A program made the position numbers and the translations under genes. Positions 8,833-16,938 of a DNA stretch of 62,337 nucleotides are shown in pieces (positions within the stretch are counted from its first letter, which is position 1; each line of letters begins with the position of its first letter). The stretch covers positions 1-62,337 of the forward strand of contig CAKPCU010000005.1 of NCBI GenBank assembly GCA_934148015.1, written 5' to 3'. The notes beneath the pieces are model-generated. The model saw only the letters and a list, made by a program, of their open reading frames with translations. It searched no databases and was not told the origin of the DNA. The DNA comes from an uncultured Bacilli bacterium. GTDB taxonomy: Bacteria; Bacillota_I; Bacilli_A; RF39; UBA660.

Positions 8833-9535
8833 TATATTTATACATAAATTTATGTACTTCAAGTATATTTTTAGAAGAATCATATATCATAGTAAATATT
8901 TGATAATCTCCTGAATTTACTGGAAGCTTGTTATATTCATCTAAAGTTTTATTATAAATAGAATAATATACTTTACTAGATGATTTTTGAATTATATTTA
9001 CTGGAATAAAAATTTTTAAATTTGACTTTAATTCACTATCTAAAACCCAATTATCACTTTTTTTAACACTATTATAAAAATCTTTAGTATCATCTTTTTT
9101 ATACGTTGCAACATAAAGTGTATACTTACTAATTTCACTATTTGATGAATTTAAATCAACTATTTGTAAATCACCTTTCTTTGGTAAATTATCACTAATT
9201 ATATTTTTATACTTATATAAAATATTGTAGCTAGAAGCACTACTTGGAAACATTAACCAAAAAGAACCATATATTAATAATAATATACCAATTATGTACC
9301 CTGAAATAATGTTTTTTTTAACTTTAAGTCCATTTTTCTTATATTTATAACCTAAAAATATTGATAATATAGGTACTGGAAGACATAACCAAAATGCCCA
9401 TGATGTAGATGTAAAATCAATCTTATTATAACTTAATATAGAACTTGTTATAAGACCAAAGAATATACTTGCTAAAGTAAGTATAAATAGCACATTCATT
9501 ATTATTTTTGTGTTTTTATTTTCTTTTTCAGCCAT
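8828..9535 (-). CDS. Hypothetical membrane protein with extracellular domain
   Basis: 235 residues, not recognised. Three hydrophobic segments near the N-terminus (IIMNVLFILTLASIFFGLIT, FWLCLPVPILSIFLGYKY, ISGYIIGILLLIYGSFWLMF) are followed by a roughly 140-residue polar domain rich in strands, likely outside the cell. SD TGGAGGTAAT lies in the short gap after the gene at 9549, so the two are probably cotranscribed. Confidence 0.6.
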   Translation of the reverse strand: MAEKENKNTKIIMNVLFILTLASIFFGLITSSILSYNKIDFTSTSWAFWLCLPVPILSIFLGYKYKKNGLKVKKNIISGYIIGILLLIYGSFWLMFPSSASSYNILYKYKNIISDNLPKKGDLQIVDLNSSNSEISKYTLYVATYKKDDTKDFYNSVKKSDNWVLDSELKSNLKIFIPVNIIQKSSSKVYYSIYNKTLDEYNKLPVNSGDYQIFTMIYDSSKNILEVHKFMYKYK

Positions 9536-9548
9536 TAATTACCTCCAA

Positions 9549-9923
9549 CTATTTTTTTAAGTATTTATATATTTTAAGTACTTTCAAATTTAAAGCCTCA
9601 TCATTCTTATCATATAGTGTATTATTAATAACAGATACCATATGATAAAAAGCATCTTTATAACAAAAAATAACATAATTACCACTATCTAATTTTAAAT
9701 CTTTAATTAAAATATCAGTATAATCATTTATAATTTCAAAGCAATTATTAAACAAATATGTTTCGAATACTTCTATATCATGATAATCATCTTTTTTCAA
9801 CTTAATAGATAAACCTATTAAATCACTTTTAATATCATTATAATTTCTATTTAATGCACTACTAATTGCCCTTACTATACAGCCTGATTTTTCATCAAAA
9901 GGATTATAGTATTCATATTCCAT
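9549..9923 (-). CDS. Small papain-like cysteine peptidase-like protein
   Basis: 124 residues. The start GCIVRAISSALNRNYNDIKSDL resembles the xDCxxRA(I/V)A..tgk.Y..v segment of small phage-type cysteine proteases, with Cys15 at the head of a helix. A candidate His lies in AFYHMVSVINNTLYD, followed by an Asp. This gives a plausible Cys-His-Asp set, but the fold call rests on short motifs. SD TAGGAGC. First gene of a unit with the membrane protein at 8828; a hairpin occupies its leader. Confidence 0.5.
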   Translation of the reverse strand: MEYEYYNPFDEKSGCIVRAISSALNRNYNDIKSDLIGLSIKLKKDDYHDIEVFETYLFNNCFEIINDYTDILIKDLKLDSGNYVIFCYKDAFYHMVSVINNTLYDKNDEALNLKVLKIYKYLKK

Positions 9924-9947
9924 CTAAAAAGCTCCTATCCATATAAT

Positions 9948-10001
9948 AATTAAGATGCATCTTTTCGTATAGACAGAAAGGAGAAATGATGCACCTTAAT
10001 T
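9948..10001. repeat. Inverted repeat with palindrome AAGATGCATCTT between divergent genes
   Basis: TAATTAAGATGCATC on the left and GATGCACCTTAATTA on the right form a 15-bp inverted repeat (one mismatch in DNA, a G-U pair in minus-strand RNA). The left arm includes the 12-bp palindrome AAGATGCATCTT, which also occurs at about 52747-52758. It may be an operator shared by the two divergent genes or a leader hairpin. Confidence 0.55.
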
Positions 10002-10052
10002 ACATATTACCATAGAATTGAAACAAACTAAAGAGAAAAAAAGAAAATTTTT

Positions 10053-10061
10053 TGATATAAT
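10053..10061 (+). promoter_or_regulatory. Extended -10 promoter for the GNAT gene
   Basis: TGATATAAT, an exact extended -10 element, with no convincing -35. It would start the transcript just before the SD. Confidence 0.5.
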
Positions 10062-10080
10062 ACATAGTAGGAGGAAAATG

Positions 10081-10536
10081 ATGAAGATTATTAATTTGTT
10101 ATTAGATGAAAATACAGAATATCTAGAAGAGTATGCAACTATTTGTAAATTAACTTGGGGTAAAAAGCTTAATAATAAAGATTTAAAAGAATACGTAAAA
10201 AATAAAGTAAAGAGTATCTTAAATGAAGATAAAGCAATATCTGTTTTAGGATTAACTTATGATAATAAACTAATTGGCTTTATTTCGCTTTTTAAAAGTG
10301 ATGGAGATAAAATGTTAGAATTAACTCCATGGTATGCTACTATGTACGTAAAAGAAGAATATAGAGGTAATAACTACTCTAAAATACTTAATGACTCCAT
10401 TTTAAAAGAAGCTAAAAGTTTAGGTTATAATAGAGTTTATTTAAAAACTACTTTAAAAAACTATTACGAAAAATTTGGTGCTAAATATATTAAAAATCTA
10501 ACTGATGATGAAAAACTATACTATATTGATTTATAA
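10081..10536 (+). CDS. GNAT family N-acetyltransferase
   Basis: 151 residues from the ATG at 10081, which follows AGGAGG (10069-10074) with 6-nt spacing; longer in-frame starts run through the promoter. GNAT core: AISVLGLTYDNKLIGFISLF (beta 2-3), LTPWYATMYVKEEYRGNNYS (acetyl-CoA loop, an RGxxxS variant of R/QxxGxG/A) and SLGYNRVYLKTTLKNYYEKFGA (last strands and helix). Transfers an acetyl group from acetyl-CoA to an unknown amine. Confidence 0.85.
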   Translation: MKIINLLLDENTEYLEEYATICKLTWGKKLNNKDLKEYVKNKVKSILNEDKAISVLGLTYDNKLIGFISLFKSDGDKMLELTPWYATMYVKEEYRGNNYSKILNDSILKEAKSLGYNRVYLKTTLKNYYEKFGAKYIKNLTDDEKLYYIDL

Positions 10537-10543
10537 ATAAGAA

Positions 10544-10578
10544 TAAGAGAAGACTTTCAAAATCCAAGTCTTCTCTTA
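10544..10578. terminator. Bidirectional terminator, 13-bp stem
   Basis: TAAGAGAAGACTT (10544-10556) is the exact reverse complement of 10566-10578, with a 9-nt loop, between convergent genes. T-rich sequence lies on both sides but not as a perfect run. Confidence 0.65.
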
Positions 10579-10583
10579 AAAAA

Positions 10584-11138
10584 TTATTTTTTCTCTAATA
10601 TTTTTACTATATTATCAACGTTTTTCTTAAACATAATAGTATCTACTATATTTGATATTGAATATAAAGTAATTAAAATACCTAAAGATAAAGTAAGAGC
10701 TATAGTACCTATATCTGGATTAATTATAATTATTAATCCACAAACTATAGAAATAGCAGAACAAATAAAGATATATAACCAACTACTATATTCATACTTT
10801 TTAAGTAATATAGATAATCTTAAATCCATAGTAGACTTTGTAACCATAATTATACCTGCTACTATAGGAAATAAAGTCTTTACTAAGTCGGGTTTTAATA
10901 ATAAGACTACCCCAAGAAGTAATTCTATAATTCCTAAAGTTAAAAAGTTAGAAAAAAATAAATTTAATTCTTTTTGAGCAATAAAATATATACCATTAAT
11001 TATTAATGCAAATGATAATATATAAGTTATTGTTTTAAAAGATACTTCTGGAAATATAATAAATGTAAGTCCTATAAGTAACATTAAAATTGATATAACA
11101 ATTGAAGAATATAAAAATTTATTTAATCTCTTTAGCAT
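10584..11138 (-). CDS. DUF308 / HdeD-like membrane protein
   Basis: 184 residues made of six hydrophobic helices in three pairs (IVISILMLLIGLTFIIFPEV, ILSFALIINGIYFI, LGIIELLLGVVLLLKPDLV, PIVAGIIMVTKSTMDL, FICSAISIVCGLIIIINPDI, LTLSLGILITLYSISNIV). The repeated G-hydrophobic-I/N-P-D-x turn after alternate helices is typical of DUF308/HdeD proteins. Role unknown; the acid-resistance label of enterobacterial HdeD should not be transferred. Confidence 0.8.
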   Translation of the reverse strand: MLKRLNKFLYSSIVISILMLLIGLTFIIFPEVSFKTITYILSFALIINGIYFIAQKELNLFFSNFLTLGIIELLLGVVLLLKPDLVKTLFPIVAGIIMVTKSTMDLRLSILLKKYEYSSWLYIFICSAISIVCGLIIIINPDIGTIALTLSLGILITLYSISNIVDTIMFKKNVDNIVKILEKK

Positions 11139-11214
11139 AACCTAAAAATCTCCTTTCTATTATAATTTTATCACTTTAAATAATTTAAGTAAATAATGTA
11201 TATTATAAGTATGT

Positions 11215-11889
11215 CTAATTTGTTGTATCTTCATACGGTAAGTCTTTAAAAACTATATTTTCTATGTTAATAAGTTCTTCTTCATCAAATGTAAGTTTAA
11301 ATACTTCTGGCGAATTAATTTTCTTATCAAAAATAATTTTATTATTAAAACTATATTTTAATATATGAGAGCCGTTTTCCTCTCTTATTTCTTCTAATTT
11401 GCACCAGTTTAATAGTAAGAATGTTATTGCATAACCATGCGTAAATACTGCTACTTTCTTTCCTTTATCATTAGATAAAATCTCATCTAACACTTTCATC
11501 ATTCTATCTCTTACCATTTTTTGACTTTTACCATTTATAGTCTTATAATTTTCATCTAAGTATTGTCTTTCAAACCAGTCCTTAACCGAGTCATCGTTTG
11601 GAATACCAACTCTTCTTTCATCTAATCTATCATCAATATTTACTTTTAAATTTTGCCTTGCTAGCAAATACTTTGCAGCTAAAAGTGTTCTAACGCAGTT
11701 ACTTGCATATACTTTATCTATGTTTTGAAGTTATTCTTGCTTACTTAATATATCAGCTATTTTTTCACCACTAACACTTAGTATAATCTTTTCATTTTTT
11801 ATAAGTTTATCTTGATTAGTATTATAACTATCAATAAGTTTACTACTAAATCTAACTGAATGTCTAATTAAATAAATTGTTGTTATCAT
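11215..11889 (-). pseudogene. Histidine phosphatase (phosphoglycerate mutase-like) with an in-frame stop
   Basis: Reading from ATG 11889 gives TTIYLIRHSVRFS, the N-terminal catalytic RH motif of the family, for 52 codons, then TAA at 11733-11731. The same frame continues without loss to 11215 and includes KVYASNCVRTLLAAKYL, DDRLDERRVG and the second catalytic His in VAVFTHGYAITFLLLNWC. A single substitution (for example GAA or CAA to TAA) explains the break. The downstream piece could start at TTG 11667 but would lack the phospho-accepting His. Likely a recent nonsense pseudogene, or a sequencing error. Confidence 0.82.
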
Positions 11890-11902
11890 ATTTTTTTCTC
11901 TT

Positions 11903-12439
11903 CTATAATTTTATAATATCACTTATTATAAAATCTACTAAAAATAAAATACTTGGTACTACACTTACTAATTTAAAAATCTCATTGGATAATTTCTTCT
12001 TAACTTTGTATATGGTTGGTAATACTAGTTTCATTAAAATAATTCCAGATAAACCAAAAAACAAAACTGATCTTAAGCATATAAACCCACCTATATTACC
12101 AAAATTTAACATTTCAGCATTATAATCCCATAGTCTAACATTACTTACTTTAAATAGTATATAACCCGTTATAAATTCTAATAGGCCACATAACAAAGCA
12201 CTTATGATAAACACATAAAATGTATTTTCTTTATGTTTATTAGTTCCTAAATAAATTAAAAGTCCACCAAAAGCATATATTGGTATCCAAGGTCCAAAAG
12301 TTGTACCTCTTTTAATAAAATATCCAAGTTCTATTCTATAAAATATAGTTTCATAAATAAAACCAAATATACCACTAATTACCATTACTAATATAAGAAC
12401 TAATATTAAATCTTTATTATTATTTTTAACTCTTTTCAT
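11903..12439 (-). CDS. CmpB-like membrane protein (putative ABC-transporter type IV, PF06541)
   Basis: 178 residues, paralogous to the C-terminal half of the protein at 5601-7172: FGFIYETIFYRIELG, KRGTTFGPWIPIYAFGG, CGLLEFITGYILF, VRLWDYNAEMLNFG and GFICLRSVLFFGLSG keep the same order and spacing. About five membrane helices. SD AGAGGAAGTA. The name ABC-transporter is historical; transport has not been shown and no ATPase is adjacent. Lies just upstream of the broken phosphatase on the same strand. Confidence 0.8.
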   Translation of the reverse strand: MKRVKNNNKDLILVLILVMVISGIFGFIYETIFYRIELGYFIKRGTTFGPWIPIYAFGGLLIYLGTNKHKENTFYVFIISALLCGLLEFITGYILFKVSNVRLWDYNAEMLNFGNIGGFICLRSVLFFGLSGIILMKLVLPTIYKVKKKLSNEIFKLVSVVPSILFLVDFIISDIIKL

Positions 12440-12466
12440 TACTTCCTCTTTTACTACAAATAATTA

Positions 12467-12820
12467 TTAATAACTATATCTTTTACCATCAATTACTATA
12501 TTACTACACTCAAATTCAAATACATAAGTCTTATTATCTTTTAAATTAAATTTATAATACCTAGTATCATCTAAACAAGATATATTACTTTCTTCTTTTA
12601 TAGATATATTATAAATTTTATTATATATAGACTTAATCTTTTTCTTATCTTTAATAGTTATATTACTTTGACCTGCTTCATTTAACGTAGTCTTTTCTAT
12701 ACTTATTATATCTTCTACTTTTACTTTTTTAAATTCATCTAAACTTTTTATTTGCAATTTATCTTTACTATTGCATCCTAAAAGAATAAAACAAACAAAT
12801 ATAATTAATATTCTTCTCAT
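12467..12820 (-). CDS. Small lipoprotein of unknown function
   Basis: 117 residues. Signal peptide MRRILIIFVCFILLGC ends in a lipobox (LLGC), so the mature protein would be lipid-anchored at Cys16. The rest is polar with alternating strands (TRYYKFNLKDNKTYVFEFEC, IVIDGKRYSY at the C-terminus). No family recognised. Twenty-seven bases upstream of the CmpB-like gene on the same strand. Confidence 0.7.
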   Translation of the reverse strand: MRRILIIFVCFILLGCNSKDKLQIKSLDEFKKVKVEDIISIEKTTLNEAGQSNITIKDKKKIKSIYNKIYNISIKEESNISCLDDTRYYKFNLKDNKTYVFEFECSNIVIDGKRYSY

Positions 12821-12943
12821 ACATTACCTCTTCTATTCTATAATTAATTATATCATACATAGTTATCATATTTATATAGAATACTTCCACCATCTTTATA
12901 CATTTCTGCTTTAATTTTTCCATAATCAATCATTTACATGAAA

Positions 12944-13783
12944 TTATTTTAAATCTAAAGCATTTTTAGGGCATTCCTTAATACAATTACAACAAAGTAT
13001 ACATTCAGTACCATTCTTTCTTTTTCTTGAATCATCTAACATATCTACATTCATTGGGCAATTTCTTATACATTTATGACAATTAATACATTTACTATGA
13101 TTACACTCAACTCTTAAATATGAAAAGTAACTAGATGGCTTTAGAAAAACAGTTACAGGACATATATATTTACAAAATGCTCTATTATCTTTAAATATAA
13201 ATGATAATAATATTCCTAAAGTATAATATACTATATTTCCTATAATAAAAGACCAAAACATTATATTTTCTAAATTATCTACTTTAAATATAAATAAAGC
13301 TGATACAAATGTTAATGATAACAAGAATACAATATATCTAATCCATCCGAGTTTTTTTCTATCATTTTTAGGAATTTTATATGGCAATAAGTCAAGAACC
13401 ATTCCAGTCCAACAAGCATAACCACACCACCCTCTACCAAAAAATAATGGTCCTGCAATTTTTGCCACAAAATAATGTATTGTTGCAGCTTCAAATACTC
13501 CTAAAAATAAATAATACCAAAACCCTTCAATTTGCATATTCTCTCTACTTATAATACCTAAATACACAAGCATATATAAACCAACTGCCAGCTGGACAAA
13601 GTTTCTTGCATATTTAACTTTATGTAACATTAAATACATTCCGGTTAATATACAAATTCCTATATAATTAAAATTTAACAAATAAAATAAATTTTTTGTT
13701 AAAACAAATAACGATATTGCAACAGTTTCAAATATTAACATTGTTATTAACATAATTTTATTTTCTTTAATCCATTTAATCAT
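12944..13783 (-). CDS. Membrane-bound 4Fe-4S ferredoxin, NapH-like
   Basis: 279 residues. About six membrane helices precede two cytoplasmic ferredoxin cassettes: CNHSKCINCHKCIRNCP and CILCCNCIKECP. Conserved Cys also occur in membrane-edge loops (GRGWCGYACWTG and CKYICPVT), as in NapH/YccM/NosR-type electron-transfer proteins. No nitrate reductase, nosZ or rnf genes are near, so the electron partner is unknown. About 40 bp upstream of the Ca-type P-ATPase stop, in the same orientation. Confidence 0.85.
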   Translation of the reverse strand: MIKWIKENKIMLITMLIFETVAISLFVLTKNLFYLLNFNYIGICILTGMYLMLHKVKYARNFVQLAVGLYMLVYLGIISRENMQIEGFWYYLFLGVFEAATIHYFVAKIAGPLFFGRGWCGYACWTGMVLDLLPYKIPKNDRKKLGWIRYIVFLLSLTFVSALFIFKVDNLENIMFWSFIIGNIVYYTLGILLSFIFKDNRAFCKYICPVTVFLKPSSYFSYLRVECNHSKCINCHKCIRNCPMNVDMLDDSRKRKNGTECILCCNCIKECPKNALDLK

Positions 13784-13824
13784 AATTTCTTACTCCTAAC
13801 ATCTTAAAATAAACTTTATATATT

Positions 13825-16374
13825 CTAATCCTTAAAACATTTCACTAGTAATGGCTTAATTAATTCGTAAATGAAAATTGCCATAAAGTTTATTATAAAT
13901 ACTACTAATATTAAACTAATATCTATTGATGTTATACTTATTAATTTTCCAACTGGTGTAATAAACATTATAAGTTCGATTAACAGTATCAATAATAGTC
14001 CGTAGTTCATTGCTTTATTAGAAAATAATCCTTGTTTAACAACTGACCCTTTTAAATTTCTACAAGATATAGAATAAACTATTTCCTGAACTACCATTGA
14101 AAGAAGTGCTAAAGACATAGCTATTTCTTGTCCATACATTTTTAAACTAATAAAGTAAGTAAGAACTACAAATATAGTTTCAATTATAGCTGAAGATGCA
14201 ATACAAGATTTTATAAATGGCGTAAATAATGGTTTATTAATACCTCTTGGCTTTTTATCCATTATGCCATCTTCACTCCTTTCAAAAGATAAACATATAC
14301 TAGGAATAGAATCTGTTACTAAATCAATAAATAAAATATAAATTGGTAATAAAATTGTTGTTTTAGTAAGTAGTCCTATTATAATAGTAAATATTTCAGC
14401 AAAATTACTTGATAATGAAAATACTATATTATTTCTAATATTATTATATATTCTTCTTCCTTCTTCAACTGCGACAACTATTGTTGAAAAAGAATCATCC
14501 ATTAAGACTATATCTGATGCTGACTTTGTAACATCAGTTCCAGTAATACCCATCCCAACACCAACATTGGCATCTTTAATAGCAGGTGCATCATTTACCC
14601 CATCTCCTGTCATTGCTACTATTTTCCCACTATTTTGAAGAGCAAAAACAATTCTTTCTTTATGAGATGGATTAACTCTCGCATACACAGAATACTTTTT
14701 AACAATACTTTTTAGTTCTTTATCATTATATTTATCAAGTTCACTTCCAAGTATTGCTTCATCATCATTACTTATGATTTCAACATCTTTAGCAATTGCA
14801 GTTGCTGTATCTATAGAGTCACCTGTAATCATTATTGGTCTAATACCAGCATTTTTACATAGTTCAACACTTTTTTTAACACTTTCCCTAGGTGGATCAA
14901 TCATTCCTAAAATACCAGCGAAAGATAAACTATTTTCCTCTTTTTCTAATTCTTTAATATCTTTTGGTATATAGTCTAATTTTTTATAAGCGAATCCTAA
15001 AGTTCTCAAAGCATTTTTAGAAAGATTTTTAACTTTATCTAAAACTTCTTGTTTTTCAGCTTTGGATAGATTTACTTTTTTAATTAAAGAGTCCATACTA
15101 CCTTTGCATAAAATATATATATCATTATCAATTCTATTTAAAGTAGTAAACATTTTTCTATCACTATCAAAAGGTATATCTAATATTCTCTCACACTTTT
15201 TTCTCAATTTAAGAGAATCAATTTTTTTATTATATAGATAATCATATAAACAAGTTTCTGTTGGATCACCTACATATTTATCTTCATAAATAAGACCATC
15301 ATTACAAAGAGCACATATAAAATTAAGCATCTTTTCATTTATTACATATCCATCTTTAACAGTCATTTTATTTTGAGTTATAGTACCAGTCTTATCAGAA
15401 CAAATAATATCTATTGCACCTAATGTTTCTACTGCTTGCATTTGTTTTACTACTGTTTTCTTTTTTGCTAAATTAGATATTCCAACGGATAATGTTATTG
15501 TAATTACAGTTGGTAGTCCTTCAGGAATAGCAGCTACTGCAAGTGATGAGCATAACATTATAATTTCAAGCAACGTATATTTATTAATTAAAGCTAAAAT
15601 AAATATAAAGATTAAAATGATAAATACTATAAGTGTTATTTTTTTAGATAGTTCTTTTATCTTTAATTGTAATGGAGTTTCTATTCTATCAATTTCGTTT
15701 AATGATAATGCAATTTTACCTAATTCAGTATTTTTTCCAGTATTTATAACTATACCCATGCATTTTCCATTAGTAATGTTTGTCCCTAAAAAGAGCATGT
15801 TTTTTTGTTCTTGAATAATTAAATTTTCTTTTAAAACATCTGAACTTTTTTGAACTGGAACACTTTCTCCAGTTAATGCTGATTCATCTACTTTTAGGTT
15901 TTCACACAAAAGTATTCTAATATCAGCAGAAACAGTTTCTCCAGATTCTAAATATATTATATCTCCTGGAACTAATTCTTTGGTATTTATTACTATTATT
16001 TTGTCATCTCTTTTAACTTTACAAGTACTAGTTTCATATTTTTTTAAGTCTTTTAATATTAAAGCAGCCTTTTCTTCTTGTATAAATGAAGCAAAAGCAT
16101 TTATAAAAACTACAAAAAGAATAACAATAGTATCAGTGTATTCATGAGAATAAAAATACCCATAAAAATACAAAAGCAATGCAACTACTAATAATATAAT
16201 TATCATAGTATCATTAAATTGTTTTAAAAATCTTAAAATCCAAGGTGTTTTCTTTTTATTTAGAATAATATTTTGTCCATAATCATTTAATCTTTTCTTT
16301 GCTTCTTTAGCATTTAATCCACGGATATTACTATTTAAAGTTTTAAATATCTCTTCTTCACTTTTAGAATACAT
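13825..16374 (-). CDS. Cation-translocating P-type ATPase, Ca2+ type (P2A)
   Basis: 849 residues. Phosphorylation site CSDKTGTITQNKMTVK, actuator loop LTGESVP, hinge TGDGVNDAPAI and the transmembrane ion-binding PEGLP (AAIPEGLPTVITITLS) are all present. The N-terminal cation-ATPase domain and the ten-helix layout fit SERCA/PMR1-like pumps, so Ca2+ export is the best guess. Directly follows the small membrane gene at 16377 with almost no gap. Domain order is complete. Confidence 0.92.
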   Translation of the reverse strand: MYSKSEEEIFKTLNSNIRGLNAKEAKKRLNDYGQNIILNKKKTPWILRFLKQFNDTMIIILLVVALLLYFYGYFYSHEYTDTIVILFVVFINAFASFIQEEKAALILKDLKKYETSTCKVKRDDKIIVINTKELVPGDIIYLESGETVSADIRILLCENLKVDESALTGESVPVQKSSDVLKENLIIQEQKNMLFLGTNITNGKCMGIVINTGKNTELGKIALSLNEIDRIETPLQLKIKELSKKITLIVFIILIFIFILALINKYTLLEIIMLCSSLAVAAIPEGLPTVITITLSVGISNLAKKKTVVKQMQAVETLGAIDIICSDKTGTITQNKMTVKDGYVINEKMLNFICALCNDGLIYEDKYVGDPTETCLYDYLYNKKIDSLKLRKKCERILDIPFDSDRKMFTTLNRIDNDIYILCKGSMDSLIKKVNLSKAEKQEVLDKVKNLSKNALRTLGFAYKKLDYIPKDIKELEKEENSLSFAGILGMIDPPRESVKKSVELCKNAGIRPIMITGDSIDTATAIAKDVEIISNDDEAILGSELDKYNDKELKSIVKKYSVYARVNPSHKERIVFALQNSGKIVAMTGDGVNDAPAIKDANVGVGMGITGTDVTKSASDIVLMDDSFSTIVVAVEEGRRIYNNIRNNIVFSLSSNFAEIFTIIIGLLTKTTILLPIYILFIDLVTDSIPSICLSFERSEDGIMDKKPRGINKPLFTPFIKSCIASSAIIETIFVVLTYFISLKMYGQEIAMSLALLSMVVQEIVYSISCRNLKGSVVKQGLFSNKAMNYGLLLILLIELIMFITPVGKLISITSIDISLILVVFIINFMAIFIYELIKPLLVKCFKD

Positions 16375-16376
16375 TT

Positions 16377-16637
16377 TTATCTCATCTCCATTTTACTGTT
16401 TTTTAACCAATTAACATCTCTAAATCTCAAATATTTTTTGTATGCCACAAATATTCCACCAGCCCAAGCAAGTAGAGAAAATACTGCAAGTATATAATCT
16501 TTACTAGTTATAGCTATAAAATCCCAATAAACAAGAAATCCAAAATAATATATAAAGAATGATATTATATTTATTTTACTAAATACTTTAGCATATTTTT
16601 CTTTCTTAAATATCAAACCAGTTTTTAATTTTCTCAT
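16377..16637 (-). CDS. Small membrane protein of unknown function
   Basis: 86 residues from ATG 16637; a GTG at 16649 is also possible, and neither has a strong SD. Two hydrophobic segments (IISFFIYYFGFLVYWDFIAI and ILAVFSLLAWAGGIFVAYKK) with basic ends. Ends two bases before the P-ATPase start, so it may be translationally coupled to the pump. Confidence 0.55.
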   Translation of the reverse strand: MRKLKTGLIFKKEKYAKVFSKINIISFFIYYFGFLVYWDFIAITSKDYILAVFSLLAWAGGIFVAYKKYLRFRDVNWLKNSKMEMR

Positions 16638-16655
16638 AAAATACCGCACTTTTAT

Positions 16656-16823
16656 TTACTTTTTTAAAATTTTTTTGAATAATAATATCGCTTTTGCAGA
16701 ATTAGTTATAGACATTGTTACTAATTCATATCCAGCTTCCAGCATCTCATTAGATTTTTCTTCTACTTTTTTTGCCATGGTATCTGCCTTTGGAGAATAC
16801 TCTATAACAACAGTTTTATACAT
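16656..16823 (-). CDS. 55-residue protein, DUF4177-like
   Basis: ATG 16823 follows AAGAGGTGTAGAAAA, a good SD. The peptide begins MYKTVVIEYSPKADTMAKKV and continues with an AGYELVTMSIT turn. This resembles the YKxVVIE...W/YELV pattern of small DUF4177-type proteins, in which a strand-helix-strand unit is common. Coding is supported by SD, spacing and position at the head of the operon leading to the P-ATPase; function is unknown. Confidence 0.6.
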   Translation of the reverse strand: MYKTVVIEYSPKADTMAKKVEEKSNEMLEAGYELVTMSITNSAKAILLFKKILKK

Positions 16824-16910
16824 TTTTCTACACCTCTTAGTTATGTTAAATTAATCATATTTATCTTAATATTTCTGCATATAATTATAACACAAATCTT
16901 CCTATATCAC

Positions 16911-16937
16911 AAAAAAAGAAACTACTATGAAGTTTCT
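16911..16937 (-). terminator. Terminator after dacF
   Basis: On the minus strand AGAAACT-TCATAGT-AGTTTCT is followed directly by a T run (A run at 16911-16917). Confidence 0.75.
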
Positions 16938-16938
16938 C

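Noticed and set aside
10018..10080. Longer N-terminus for the GNAT protein
   Set aside because: It runs through the -10 box and the AGGAGG; the start at 10081 fits the SD.
12856..12936. 27-codon minus-strand frame (MIDYGKIKAEMYKDGG...)
   Set aside because: No SD and no recognisable family; may be the tail of a lost gene, but not supportable as a CDS.
13312..13494. 60-codon frame inside the membrane ferredoxin gene
   Set aside because: Out-of-frame shadow within a clearly conserved gene.
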